This document shows positions 1-8,385 of a stretch of 53,667 nt of DNA, one piece after another. This DNA comes from an uncultured Dokdonia sp. GTDB taxonomy: Bacteria; Bacteroidota; Bacteroidia; Flavobacteriales; Flavobacteriaceae. Under the pieces are notes generated by a model, which saw only the letters and a list, made by a program, of their open reading frames with translations, did no database searches and was not told the origin of the DNA. The stretch covers positions 1 through 53,667 of the forward strand of contig CALKZS010000165.1 of NCBI GenBank assembly GCA_938002835.1, given 5' to 3'. The position numbers and the translations under genes are program-made. How positions within the stretch are numbered: position 1 is the first letter of the stretch; each line of letters begins with the position of its first letter.

Positions 1-315
1 TTATTAATCGATTAGATAACAGTTGACATATTTAATAGCTAAAACGATTAAAAAAGCTATTTTTTTTAAGAAAAAGGAACTTATCAACAGTTTTTTGTTA
101 AAATGAGAAAAAACACTTCTCTGATTGCGTAACACCAGTTAAGTAAAACATTATAAAAACAAGCAGAAACACTTAGATAAATCATTCATTGTTTTTAAAG
201 AAATAAAACAAGGACTACAAAAACAAAAAACTCTTGAAACCCTTATTCAAATAAAAAGAGGTACCTCCCACGCAACCAAATGAAGTTTTATGCATCTCAA
301 TAGAAACTCATAGCA
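1..315. other. AT-rich leader region without a gene
   Basis: No convincing reading frame is present on either strand. The stretch holds a 16-nt sequence (TGCGTAACACCAGTTA, 126-141) that recurs at 44210-44225, and a promoter-like element just before the first gene (272-297). Any left neighbour lies outside the window. Confidence 0.5.
272..297 (+). promoter_or_regulatory. Candidate ECF-type promoter CGCAACC-N15-CATCT
   Basis: GCAACC (272-277) is followed after 15 nt by CATCT (293-297), 18 nt before the ATG at 316. The same two blocks with the same 15-nt spacing occur at 38308-38333 ahead of another small gene. The AAC core with a distal CxTCT block resembles extracytoplasmic sigma factor promoters in general. 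Assignment to an ECF factor is inference. Confidence 0.4.
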
Positions 316-828
316 ATGCAAAAACTCTTTTTAATTTTATTATCATTAATTATACTTCAAAGTTGTTGTGTCAATGGCGATTGTGAAGATGACAGACCAG
401 ATACATTATCTACTTTTATCTCTGAATATGAACCTGTCATTCTAGATAGAGCGACTTTTGAAAATAGCGTTACTCTTGAAGAACAAAAAACTATTATCAA
501 CTCTGGGAAAATATATGTAATTGGAGATTTACTTTTTGTAAATGAGCAAAATGAAGGTTTTCACGTATTAGACAATCAAGATCCTGCTAATCCTATTCAA
601 ATTGCTTTTATAAATGCACCAGGAGCTACCGACATAGCAATTAAAGGTAACGTCTATTATATCAATCAAGCAGTAGATCTTATAGCTGTGACTTATAACA
701 AAGAAGCTGCTTCTTTAATGGTCACAAAGCGCATCAAGTATGTTTTTCCTGAAAAACAAGCCCCAGATGGACACATATTTAACGCTCCTGTAGATTCTGT
801 TATTGTAAATTTTGAACTTATAAATTAA
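316..828 (+). CDS. LVIVD-type lipoprotein, 170 aa
   Basis: The protein starts with a hydrophobic signal segment ending in a lipobox (LQSC, Cys at about residue 17), so it should be an exported, lipid-anchored protein. The body contains phrases such as GDLLFVNEQNEGFHVLD and QDPANPIQIA, typical of LVIVD-type beta-propeller repeats. At 170 residues it can hold only one or two blades, so it is shorter than a full propeller. It ends 5 nt before a second lipoprotein gene with the same type of repeat, so the two are likely one operon and may act as partners on the cell surface or in the periplasm. No enzymatic motif is visible and the function is unknown. The start is supported by the signal peptide. 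Confidence 0.8.
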   Translation: MQKLFLILLSLIILQSCCVNGDCEDDRPDTLSTFISEYEPVILDRATFENSVTLEEQKTIINSGKIYVIGDLLFVNEQNEGFHVLDNQDPANPIQIAFINAPGATDIAIKGNVYYINQAVDLIAVTYNKEAASLMVTKRIKYVFPEKQAPDGHIFNAPVDSVIVNFELIN

Positions 829-833
829 GAGAT

Positions 834-1571
834 ATGAAAAGATATAGTGTATTATACATAGTTCTAGTACTTATAAGTAGTTGCAGTACAGACAGTACTT
901 CTAGTGACTCAGTAACAAGCGATCAAGGTCAAGGAGGTTCACTCGCAACTTTTGCTATTAAAGGTGATTACCTTTATACAGTAGACAATGAAGATCTTAA
1001 TGTATTTAATATTACTCAGACAGATAATCCTGTTTTAGTAAATACCGTAAGTATAGGTTTTGGGATAGAAACTATTTTTGGTTTTAAAGATTATTTATAC
1101 ATAGGTTCTCAGGATGGAATGTTTATTTATGACATTGAAAATCCTGAGTTTCCAAATGAACTATCTTCCGTGCAACACTTTACAGCTTGTGACCCTGTTG
1201 TTGCAAATGAAAACTATGCCTTTGTTACTTTATGGAGTGACCTAGGCTGTGGTGGTCTTGTAAACCAACTTGAAGTATATGATGTGACTGATGTTGTAAA
1301 CCCTGTATTAATAAATATACGTGAACTTACTTTTCCTAAAGGATTAGGTCTCTATGGAGATTACTTAGTTGTATGTGATGATGAAATCAAAATTTTTGAT
1401 GTATCAGATCCTGTAAACTCTACTCTTGTTCATTCTATTGATAGACTTGCGTTTGACGTTATTATACAAGGAGATTTATTAATCGCAATAGGTGAAAACG
1501 GAGTATATCAATATCAATTAGACTCAAATAATATCACAAACACAGAAGCTCTTAGTGTAATTGATATATAA
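834..1571 (+). CDS. LVIVD repeat beta-propeller lipoprotein, 245 aa
   Basis: The signal peptide ends in a lipobox (ISSC). The mature part carries several LVIVD-type blades: GDYLYTVDNEDLNVFNI, KDYLYIGSQDGMFIYDI, NQLEVYDVTDVVNPVLI, GDYLVVCDDEIKIFDVSDP and GDLLIAIGENGVYQYQL. Such repeats form surface beta-propellers of unknown ligand in Bacteroidetes. The gene follows the shorter lipoprotein gene after 5 nt and is probably co-transcribed with it. It has no catalytic signature and could be a binding or scaffold protein. Confidence in the gene is high; the function is unknown. Confidence 0.85.
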   Translation: MKRYSVLYIVLVLISSCSTDSTSSDSVTSDQGQGGSLATFAIKGDYLYTVDNEDLNVFNITQTDNPVLVNTVSIGFGIETIFGFKDYLYIGSQDGMFIYDIENPEFPNELSSVQHFTACDPVVANENYAFVTLWSDLGCGGLVNQLEVYDVTDVVNPVLINIRELTFPKGLGLYGDYLVVCDDEIKIFDVSDPVNSTLVHSIDRLAFDVIIQGDLLIAIGENGVYQYQLDSNNITNTEALSVIDI

Positions 1572-1646
1572 AAATCTATTAATAAGTGTTTTTTTAATAC
1601 TTTTAAGGTGTCAAAATAAGACACTAAAAAAATAAAACCATTTATT

Positions 1647-2222
1647 ATGAAAATTAATTATATCCTCCTTGCTTTAGGAATGACCGCAATTCTTGGAAGT
1701 TGTAAAAATGACAAGAAAACTACTGAAGTGTTAAAAGAAACTAAAGAAGTAATTCCAGCAAAAGCTGAAACAAAGAAATTAACCGTTGCACTAGAAGCCA
1801 AAAGTGAAAGTAAAGCTTCTGGAACTGTTATTTTTGAAGAAACTGCAGGTGTTGTAAAAATGACTGCCGTAATAAGCGGTCTTTCTGAAGGCACCCACGC
1901 TATACACATACATCAAACTGGAGATTGTTCTAGTGCAGATGGAAAATCTGCTGGTGGTCACTGGAACCCTACGGCACAACCACACGGAAAATGGGGAGTT
2001 GCTGAAGGGTATCACAAAGGAGATATAGGTAACTTTGAAACAGACGAGAATGGTAACGGAACCATTTCAAAAACTACAGATGAGTGGTGTATAGGTTGTG
2101 AAGATGAAACTAAAAATGTATTAGGAAAAGGTATCATAGTACATCAAGGTGTAGATGACTTTACATCACAACCTAGTGGCGCTGCAGGTGCAAGAGTAGC
2201 CTGTGGTGGTATTATAAAATAA
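1647..2222 (+). CDS. sodC: Superoxide dismutase [Cu-Zn], lipoprotein
   Basis: This is an exported Cu/Zn superoxide dismutase that converts superoxide to hydrogen peroxide and oxygen outside the cytoplasm. A lipobox Cys lies near residue 19 (LGSC). Metal ligands are all present: the HIH pair (87, 89), H105 in GHWNP, H113, H123 and D126 in YHKGDIGN, and H166 in IIVHQGVDD. The structural disulfide fits Cys94 and Cys186 (ARVACGG). The region between residues 148 and 151 adds a CIGC motif that is not part of the usual set of cysteines. The gene stands alone with a hairpin terminator directly downstream. Confidence 0.95.
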   Translation: MKINYILLALGMTAILGSCKNDKKTTEVLKETKEVIPAKAETKKLTVALEAKSESKASGTVIFEETAGVVKMTAVISGLSEGTHAIHIHQTGDCSSADGKSAGGHWNPTAQPHGKWGVAEGYHKGDIGNFETDENGNGTISKTTDEWCIGCEDETKNVLGKGIIVHQGVDDFTSQPSGAAGARVACGGIIK

Positions 2223-2248
2223 CAAATTAACATCAATAAATAAAAATC

Positions 2249-2280
2249 CTGTATGATAAAATTATCATACAGAATTTTTT
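2249..2280 (+). terminator. Rho-independent terminator of sodC
   Basis: A stem CTGTATGATA pairs with TATCATACAG across an AAAA loop (2249-2272), followed by a T-run. It lies 27 nt after the sodC stop codon. Confidence 0.8.
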
Positions 2281-2328
2281 ATGTTTAAACTATGGTATTC
2301 TTTATAATGTTAAAAAACATTACTCAAT

Positions 2329-2364
2329 AAAAAACCTGTGATTAATTAAATCGCAGGTTTTTTA
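2329..2364 (-). terminator. Terminator of the nusB-yajC side, possibly bidirectional
   Basis: AAAACCTGTGATT pairs with AATCGCAGGTTTT with one wobble and a short loop. It is flanked by A-runs on one side and T-runs on the other. It sits between the convergent sodC and yajC genes and can end transcription from either side. Confidence 0.75.
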
Positions 2365-2391
2365 ATAGTATTATGAATTGTGTAAAAACTT

Positions 2392-2688
2392 TTACTTCTT
2401 CACCTCTGTAGGTTTTGATAATAAAGCTTGTGACATCTCTATAGATAATGCAGAGCGTTCATACTTTTGCTTTCCAGACATTGTCTCTATAACACAAGTA
2501 CCATTGTCATTAAGCTCAAAAATTTTTCCGTGCAAACCACTTTTAGTTATAATACGATCTCCTTTTTTAAGGTCTTTGTCAAAGTTTTTTTCTTGTTTTG
2601 CTTTTTTTCGTTGTGGTAACACAATAAAGAAGATTATAAATACTGCAAATAACAGTATAGGCCCTCCTACCCCATTTAAAAATTCCAT
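2392..2688 (-). CDS. yajC: Preprotein translocase subunit YajC
   Basis: The 98-residue protein has one N-terminal membrane helix (about residues 8-25), then the family hallmark LPQRKKAKQEK and the small cytoplasmic domain LKKGDRIITKSGLHGKI. YajC associates with SecDF next to the SecYEG translocon. Its length is normal. It follows a DUF1573 lipoprotein gene after 3 nt on the same strand, an arrangement common in flavobacteria. Confidence 0.95.
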   Translation of the reverse strand: MEFLNGVGGPILLFAVFIIFFIVLPQRKKAKQEKNFDKDLKKGDRIITKSGLHGKIFELNDNGTCVIETMSGKQKYERSALSIEMSQALLSKPTEVKK

Positions 2689-2691
2689 AAA

Positions 2692-3177
2692 TTATCTAAC
2701 TGGTGCTGATATTGCTTTTGATGGTGTCGCTCCTGCTGGTGCATTTACAAATGCCTTAATACGCACAGTCTCTGTACCACTCTCAGTATTTGCTTTAATT
2801 GTTACTGTTTTAGTTACTTGGTTAGTACCACTACCATTATACTTTACTAGTAACTCTCCTTTATCTCCAGGAGCAACTGGGTTTTTAGAATATTCAGGTA
2901 CTGTACAACCACAAGAACTTTTTGCATCAACTATTACTAAAGGCGCTTTACCTGTATTAGTAAACGTAAATTTATGCTCTACAGTAGTTCCTTTATCTAT
3001 AGTTCCAAAATCAAACTCTGTCTCATCAAAAGCGATCACTGGATATGTAGTTGCTGCTGCATCACGAGCTGCTGCTACTTCTACATTTTCTTCTTTTACT
3101 TTGCTAGATGCATCTTCTTTACAAGAAGTAAATACCATAGCAGAAAGTATTCCTAGTACTAATAAACCTTTTTTCAT
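2692..3177 (-). CDS. DUF1573 lipoprotein
   Basis: An N-terminal signal with lipobox (FTSC) is followed by a low-complexity linker and a DUF1573 Ig-like domain. Its typical pattern is FDFGTIDKGTTVEHKFTFTNTG, then the conserved SSCGCTVPEY segment and the APGDKGELLVKYN turn. Such domains are widespread in Bacteroidetes and have no proven biochemical role. The gene lies between nusB and yajC, all on the minus strand, and is probably one transcription unit. The C-terminal tail is rich in Ala and Pro. Confidence 0.9.
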   Translation of the reverse strand: MKKGLLVLGILSAMVFTSCKEDASSKVKEENVEVAAARDAAATTYPVIAFDETEFDFGTIDKGTTVEHKFTFTNTGKAPLVIVDAKSSCGCTVPEYSKNPVAPGDKGELLVKYNGSGTNQVTKTVTIKANTESGTETVRIKAFVNAPAGATPSKAISAPVR

Positions 3178-3224
3178 TGTTGTTTTTCTTTAGTTATTAA
3201 TTATCAAAAATAATAAAATCTATA

Positions 3225-4169
3225 TTATTTTAAACCCCTACCTTCTTTCTTTAACTTATTTTGGGATTCATATTGCTTTACTAACTTGTCTAATATCCCA
3301 TTAATAAAGATGCTACTCTTAGGAGTAGAGTATTCTTTTGAAATCTCAAGATACTCATTTATAGTTACCTTAACAGGTATTGTAGGGCATTTTAAAAACT
3401 CACATAAAGCTAGTTTTATAAGTATCATATCTACATTTGCGATACGCTCTTTATCCCAATTAGGTGTGTTTTTTGTAATCTCATTTGTTAAAAAATCATT
3501 GTTTGCGAGTGTTTTCTTTAACAATTCTGATCCAAAAACTTCATCATCTTCATTTTTATATAAAGAAGGAAGTAACATTTGTTCTGGAGATGCAGGCTTT
3601 ATTTTACCTAATCTCTTAAGTACTACCATATTTACCATAGGTATATCATCTACCCAAGTAAGACGATTATCTTCTATATAATCATACAACTTATCATTAG
3701 GCGCAATAACCTCAGTATAAATAGCTATTAAAAACTTTCTGTCAATCTTAAAGTCTGTTTCGGTAGCACTCATATAGCTTTCATACAGTGATGAAGCTAC
3801 TATTTCATTATATATAATCTGTACGTACTCATCATTAGTACTCCAGTTTTTAAGCTTACGTTTACTTAACTCATCACGTAGTAAAGTATTATCTGTAAGT
3901 TTTACTAGTACTTGATTATTGATAAAACGAAGGTTTGGATTTTTTTCTTCTTCGGTGGCTAGTATCTTTTTTGAGGTTTTTTCTTGTTCTGCTTTCGCGA
4001 AAGCGTGAACCTCCACCATTAAATCTAACATTAAGAGATAAAGATTATACATCTGGTGCATACTCTCTAACATAAATTTATTTTCTAATTCAAGATCAAA
4101 CTGCTCTTTACTTCCTAGAGCATAGATGGTTTGCATCACCTTGACACGAATATGGCGCCTGTTTAACAT
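3225..4169 (-). CDS. nusB: Transcription antitermination factor NusB, long Bacteroidetes form
   Basis: The protein begins MLNRRHIRVKVMQTIYAL, typical for NusB. The C-terminal all-helical NusB fold is seen in NWDKERIANVDMILIKLALCEFL and TINEYLEISKEYSTPKSSIFINGILDKL. NusB binds boxA RNA with NusE (S10) in antitermination on rRNA operons. At 314 residues it is about twice the proteobacterial length because of an inserted helical N-terminal half, as usual in this phylum. Residues HAFAKAE are encoded by a copy of the CTTTCGCGAAAG palindrome (3992-4003). A promoter-like TATTTTTG lies upstream. Confidence 0.93.
   Translation of the reverse strand: MLNRRHIRVKVMQTIYALGSKEQFDLELENKFMLESMHQMYNLYLLMLDLMVEVHAFAKAEQEKTSKKILATEEEKNPNLRFINNQVLVKLTDNTLLRDELSKRKLKNWSTNDEYVQIIYNEIVASSLYESYMSATETDFKIDRKFLIAIYTEVIAPNDKLYDYIEDNRLTWVDDIPMVNMVVLKRLGKIKPASPEQMLLPSLYKNEDDEVFGSELLKKTLANNDFLTNEITKNTPNWDKERIANVDMILIKLALCEFLKCPTIPVKVTINEYLEISKEYSTPKSSIFINGILDKLVKQYESQNKLKKEGRGLK
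3991..4004. repeat. CTTTCGCGAAAG palindrome, copy inside nusB
   Basis: Perfect 14-nt palindrome GCTTTCGCGAAAGC, read in nusB as AFAKA. Confidence 0.85.
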
Positions 4170-4230
4170 AACAACAAAGAACTTTTATAATGGTTTTAAA
4201 AATGAAAAATTCATCTTTATAAAATTGCAG

Positions 4231-4238
4231 CAAAAATA
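4231..4238 (-). promoter_or_regulatory. Candidate -7 element for nusB
   Basis: On the minus strand this reads TATTTTTG, a full match to the Bacteroidetes -7 consensus TAnnTTTG, about 62 nt before the nusB start. No clear TTG element is seen at -33. Confidence 0.35.
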
Positions 4239-4349
4239 CAGCATTTTATATACTAATCTGAATTTTTATTTAATATGTTGTGAGATAATAGTTCGTATAG
4301 CTTTTAAAAAATTGCGACCTTAGCAGCTTACTATAATACAAACTCTTTT

Positions 4350-6107
4350 ATGGGTGCATTGCAATCCCTTAATATTTACTTTTTAAGATACAAATGGCGA
4401 CTTATAATAGGCTTTTTTATTGTGATTGCGGCCAGAGCATTTGCAGTATTTAATGTAGACATTGTAGGAGATATTGTAAATGATGTCGAATTATATATCA
4501 AGTCACAAGACACAGATCTAGGAGCTTTAAAAAATAGTATGGTAATCAAGCTTGGGTTATTACTTGGAGCTACCCTACTGTCTGGTTTTTTTACATTTTT
4601 AATGCGCCAAATGATTATTGTTGTTTCTCGCTTTATAGAAGCAGATCTTAAAGATGACATCTATGCACAGTATCAACGTTTAAGTCTTGGCTTTTACAAA
4701 AACAACCGTACGGGTGATCTTATGAATCGCATCTCTGAAGATGTAAGTAAAGTCCGAATGTATGTAGGTCCTGCAATTATGTATCTTTTGCAAGCACTTG
4801 TTTTATTTGCAGTTGTAATTCCTTATATGGTTAAAATGGCACCATCACTGGCTTTATATACACTTATTCCTTTACCTGTATTATCTATTGCTATTTATAA
4901 GTTGAGCCGTACTATACACGTGCGAAGTACTATTGTGCAAGAATATCTATCTAAGCTCACAACATATACTCAAGAGTCTTTTAGTGGTATTTCTGTTATA
5001 AAAGCATATACCTTAGAAGCAAATACATATCAAGAATTTGCCCAACTTAGTGATGATAGTAAAGAAAAAAACTTACATCTTGTTAAAGCACAAGCCTTTT
5101 TCTTTCCGCTTATGATAGGACTTATTGGTACAAGTAATCTCATTGTAATCCTAGTAGGTGGTCAACAATATATCAATGGTACCATTACAGATCTTGGAAC
5201 ACTCGTAGAATTTATAATGTATGTAAATATGCTCACCTGGCCTGTAGCTACAGTAGGATGGGTTACTTCTATTATAAAAGCGGCAGAAGCCTCTCAAATA
5301 CGTATCAATGAGTTTTTAAAAATAACTCCAGAGATTAAGAATACAGTTACTAGCACCTCAAATGTTCTAGGAAATATCGCTTTTAAAAATGTATCATTTA
5401 CATATAAAGATACAGGTATAGAAGCTTTACAAAACATCACTTTTGAAGTAAAATCTGGAGAAACTCTTGCTATTATAGGCCCTACAGGTTCTGGCAAGTC
5501 TACCATTTTAGAACTTATAGGAAGATTATATGATATCTCAGATGGAGTTATACAAATAGATAACACATCGATTACAGAGGTACATTTAGATAATTTACGT
5601 TCTGAAATAGGCTATGTCCCTCAAGACGCATTTTTATTTTCTGACACTATTAGAGAAAATATCAAATTTGGAAATACGACTGCTAGTGATGAAGATATAA
5701 TCACCTTTGCAAAGGCTGCAGCCGTACACAATAATATTGCAAGTTTTAAAGAAGGATACGGTACTATTTTAGGAGAAAGAGGTATTACACTATCTGGTGG
5801 TCAAAAACAGCGTGTCTCGATAGCTAGAGCTCTTATTGGTACACCAAAAATATTATTGTTAGATGATTGCCTTAGTGCTGTAGATACCGAAACAGAAGAA
5901 AAAATTCTTAATAATCTTGAACACTTTACTAAAGGTACGACCACTATTTTAGTAAGTCATCGAATATCATCTGCAAAAAATGCAACCAAAATTCTTATTA
6001 TTGAAAATGGTAAAATATCACAGCAAGGCACTCATAATCAACTTATAGAAACTAAAGGGTACTATAGAGATTTATATTTAAAACAACTTGATGAAAAAGA
6101 AATGTAA
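4350..6107 (+). CDS. ABC transporter, fused permease and ATPase
   Basis: This is a 585-residue half-transporter of the exporter type, expected to work as a homo- or heterodimer in the inner membrane. Residues 1 to about 320 form the six-helix transmembrane domain. The nucleotide-binding domain follows, with Walker A GPTGSGKST (about 377-385), signature LSGGQKQR (about 481), Walker B ILLLDDCLSAVD (about 500-510) and the H-loop SHR (about 537). Walker B ends in DD rather than DE, so the usual catalytic glutamate is replaced by Asp, which may lower or alter ATP hydrolysis. MsbA-like lipid or multidrug export is plausible, but the substrate cannot be read from the sequence. It is divergent from nusB. 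Confidence 0.92.
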   Translation: MGALQSLNIYFLRYKWRLIIGFFIVIAARAFAVFNVDIVGDIVNDVELYIKSQDTDLGALKNSMVIKLGLLLGATLLSGFFTFLMRQMIIVVSRFIEADLKDDIYAQYQRLSLGFYKNNRTGDLMNRISEDVSKVRMYVGPAIMYLLQALVLFAVVIPYMVKMAPSLALYTLIPLPVLSIAIYKLSRTIHVRSTIVQEYLSKLTTYTQESFSGISVIKAYTLEANTYQEFAQLSDDSKEKNLHLVKAQAFFFPLMIGLIGTSNLIVILVGGQQYINGTITDLGTLVEFIMYVNMLTWPVATVGWVTSIIKAAEASQIRINEFLKITPEIKNTVTSTSNVLGNIAFKNVSFTYKDTGIEALQNITFEVKSGETLAIIGPTGSGKSTILELIGRLYDISDGVIQIDNTSITEVHLDNLRSEIGYVPQDAFLFSDTIRENIKFGNTTASDEDIITFAKAAAVHNNIASFKEGYGTILGERGITLSGGQKQRVSIARALIGTPKILLLDDCLSAVDTETEEKILNNLEHFTKGTTTILVSHRISSAKNATKILIIENGKISQQGTHNQLIETKGYYRDLYLKQLDEKEM

Positions 6108-6185
6108 AAAAAAACTGGGGCGATGCTCTTTTTTTTATCATTTTTGAAGAATCAATAATTAAACACTAACTATAAGCCTAGCAAT

Positions 6186-6557
6186 ATGAGTGATTACGAT
6201 GGACGTGACAATGAAGAGATTTTCTCAAAAGTTTTAAGAGCAGGAAGACGTACTTATTTTTTTGATGTAAGATCAACAAAAGCAGGAGATTACTACCTTA
6301 CTATCACAGAAAGTAAGAAGTTTACAAATGATGATGGTTCTTTTCACTTTAAGAAACATAAAATTTATTTATATAAAGAAGATTTTGCAGGATTTAGTGC
6401 TAACCTAGAAGAAATGACTTCATACATCTTAAAAGAAAAAGGAGAAGAAGTAATCTCTGATCGTCATCAAAACGATTATTCAAGAGAAACACAAGATACA
6501 GCAACTACTTCTTCAGATGCAGATAAATTTACAGACGTAAGCTTTGATGATATATAA
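6186..6557 (+). CDS. DUF3276 / PUR-alpha-like nucleic-acid-binding protein
   Basis: The 123-residue protein matches the bacterial PUR family: EIFSKVLRAGRRTYFFDVRST, GDYYLTITESKK and HKIYLYKEDFAGF. The family binds single-stranded DNA or RNA through a PUR repeat that forms a Whirly-like fold. The C-terminal third is acidic and low in complexity. It is probably monocistronic, with a strong hairpin terminator directly after it. Confidence 0.88.
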   Translation: MSDYDGRDNEEIFSKVLRAGRRTYFFDVRSTKAGDYYLTITESKKFTNDDGSFHFKKHKIYLYKEDFAGFSANLEEMTSYILKEKGEEVISDRHQNDYSRETQDTATTSSDADKFTDVSFDDI

Positions 6558-6577
6558 ACATCAGACACAATAAAATG

Positions 6578-6609
6578 AAAAAGCCATTTCAGATTGAAGT
6601 GGCTTTTTT
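6578..6609 (+). terminator. Terminator after the PUR-like gene
   Basis: AAAAAGCCATTTC pairs with GAAGTGGCTTTTT with one wobble and an AGATT loop, then a T-run. Because the convergent lipoprotein gene ends at 6616, it may serve both directions. Confidence 0.8.
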
Positions 6610-6615
6610 ATTTTA

Positions 6616-7746
6616 CTAATTCTTAAAAATTACTTCATCGGGTCTAATATCTTCTGTAAATAATGTTTGCAAGACTTCTCCTTGTAGAGACAAGAATACC
6701 ACCATACCTTTAGATTCATTATTCTCTTGAAAGGTTCCTAACGCTATATAAACGTTATTATCAAGATCAATGACAGAGTTAGATACAAAAAATCCTAGTC
6801 CTGTTTCATCAAAGATACTATTGAAAAGAACACTTCGATCATATAGTACAATCTCATCTGTTGTAAAATCATAGATATTAGATACTTCCCCTAAAGCATC
6901 TTTAAAAACCATCCTTTCTGCATCAAACTGAGCGTCATTAAAACCACTGCTTATAACAAATCGTTGAGGAAACTCATTATTATTAAATCTTACGGTAAGT
7001 GTTCTAAGATCTAATGCATCATACATAAAAGAGCCTGTGTCAAAATCAAATAAGTACATTTCTTCTCTAAAATCATCATACAAAAATGCTTCATAGCTAT
7101 CTACATCTAATGTTCCTAGTCTATCTCCCGTCCTTGTATCATTTATATATAATACCTCTCTTTCTGTAAAAATATCTGTAGCCTTAGCAAAGCTGTAATT
7201 TCCTTTTGCAAAAATATTAGATTGTACGGGCGAAATATCTGCATCACCTATAAACACTTCATTAGAAGTTTGTGTGCTTCTTTTAAATGTCTCCAAATAA
7301 ATATCGCAACACGAAGTACTACTGTCAAGATAATATGTAAGTATAGCATCTCCTACATTTGTTGTATAAGTACCTCCTGGAGGATTATTAGGTGTAAAAA
7401 AAGAAGGTTCGCTATCTATTGTTCTGGTTGAAACATTATAAAAAAGATATTCTTCTACTGGGAAACCAGAAGTTATTGCCACTTCACTACCTACGATGTT
7501 TCTCAAGAACCCTATCTCAAAACCTAACTCTTCTTGTAAATTGATTCTAGTGCTAGTCTCATAATTTTCGTCCCAATCTAATACAACTCCTTGTTCTCCA
7601 GTAGTTAGATCTGTTCCTAGAATTGCAATATTAGGTAATGTAGATACTGCTTGTGGAGTCTCTGCTTGATCATCATCATTACTACAGCTTATTATAACAG
7701 CAATAGTAATGACTCCCATAAAAGTTGTTAAGAACCTCATAGTCAT
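6616..7746 (-). CDS. Lipoprotein of unknown function, 376 aa
   Basis: The chosen start (MTMRFLTTF...) gives a clean signal peptide with lipobox ISC; a start further upstream at 7782 would overlap the preceding gene and place charged residues before the signal. The mature protein begins with an Asp-rich stretch (SNDDDQ), usual for surface-exposed lipoproteins here. Repeated short strands with Gly/Asp turns (DLTTGEQGVVLDWDE, DTRTGDRLGTLDV, DFDTGSFMYDALD) suggest a beta-propeller-like fold. No family was recognised with certainty. It lies just behind the exported RidA-like gene, 19 nt apart, so they may be co-transcribed. Confidence 0.8.
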   Translation of the reverse strand: MTMRFLTTFMGVITIAVIISCSNDDDQAETPQAVSTLPNIAILGTDLTTGEQGVVLDWDENYETSTRINLQEELGFEIGFLRNIVGSEVAITSGFPVEEYLFYNVSTRTIDSEPSFFTPNNPPGGTYTTNVGDAILTYYLDSSTSCCDIYLETFKRSTQTSNEVFIGDADISPVQSNIFAKGNYSFAKATDIFTEREVLYINDTRTGDRLGTLDVDSYEAFLYDDFREEMYLFDFDTGSFMYDALDLRTLTVRFNNNEFPQRFVISSGFNDAQFDAERMVFKDALGEVSNIYDFTTDEIVLYDRSVLFNSIFDETGLGFFVSNSVIDLDNNVYIALGTFQENNESKGMVVFLSLQGEVLQTLFTEDIRPDEVIFKN

Positions 7747-7765
7747 TTTTCTTTTCAAGATACCA

Positions 7766-8254
7766 TTAATTCTTGACAGCAACTACTTCTATTTCAATTT
7801 TTGCTCCTACCGCGAGTGCTTCTGCAGCAAATGTGGTACGAGCTGGTTTCTGAGGAAAATACGTTGTATATACTTCATTAAAGGCTTTAAAGTCTTCTAT
7901 ATTGTCAAGTACAACCATCGCTTTTACAACCTGTGTCATTTTTAAATCGTGATGAGCAAGAACAGCTTTTATATTTTCTAACGTTTGTATCGTTTGTTCT
8001 TTAACTCCTCCTTCAACTAGCGTTCTGGTAGTATGATCCATTCCTATCTGACCTGATAAAAAATACATATTACCTACTTGAACTACATCAGAAAAAGGTG
8101 CCATTTGTTTCTTAGGTTCGTGAGAAGGATGAAAAATAGGTTTTACATTCTCCTCTATTGCTGGAGATTGAGCTGGTACTTGAATGTTTTTTTCTTTAGG
8201 TTGGCATCCTAAAATACAGAAGCAAATTGCTAGATAAAAAAAGTAAGGTTTCAT
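7766..8254 (-). CDS. RidA-family protein, exported lipoprotein form
   Basis: The N-terminus is a signal peptide with lipobox (ILGC, Cys at about 17), followed by a 35-residue linker and a complete Rid domain: FSDVVQVGNMYFLSGQIGMD, then VVKAMVVLDNIEDFKAFNEVY and PARTTFAAEALAVGAKIEIEVVA. The conserved Arg of RidA deaminases is present (about residue 139). RidA hydrolyses reactive enamine/imine intermediates in the cytoplasm; a lipid-anchored version would act outside it, on unknown substrates. The domain is intact, so loss of function is not indicated. Confidence 0.9.
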   Translation of the reverse strand: MKPYFFYLAICFCILGCQPKEKNIQVPAQSPAIEENVKPIFHPSHEPKKQMAPFSDVVQVGNMYFLSGQIGMDHTTRTLVEGGVKEQTIQTLENIKAVLAHHDLKMTQVVKAMVVLDNIEDFKAFNEVYTTYFPQKPARTTFAAEALAVGAKIEIEVVAVKN

Positions 8255-8341
8255 AATAATTAATTTTTAATACTAAATGTACGAGTAAAATCGCTACACT
8301 TTTTTAAGGATTGCGTATTTTTATTTTTTTAATATACTACT

Positions 8342-8363
8342 TTACGCTTTCGCGAAAGCGTAA
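8342..8363. repeat. CTTTCGCGAAAG palindrome, 22-nt intergenic copy
   Basis: Perfect 22-nt palindrome TTACGCTTTCGCGAAAGCGTAA. It ends 22 nt before the start codon of the DUF853 gene and lies in the divergent gap with the RidA-like gene. It is one of the longest copies in the window. Confidence 0.9.
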
Positions 8364-8385
8364 CCCACATTAATACCCTTCCAAG

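Noticed and set aside
2378-3193. Long plus-strand frame opposite yajC and the DUF1573 gene
   Set aside because: Both genes on the other strand are recognised families; this frame is their shadow.
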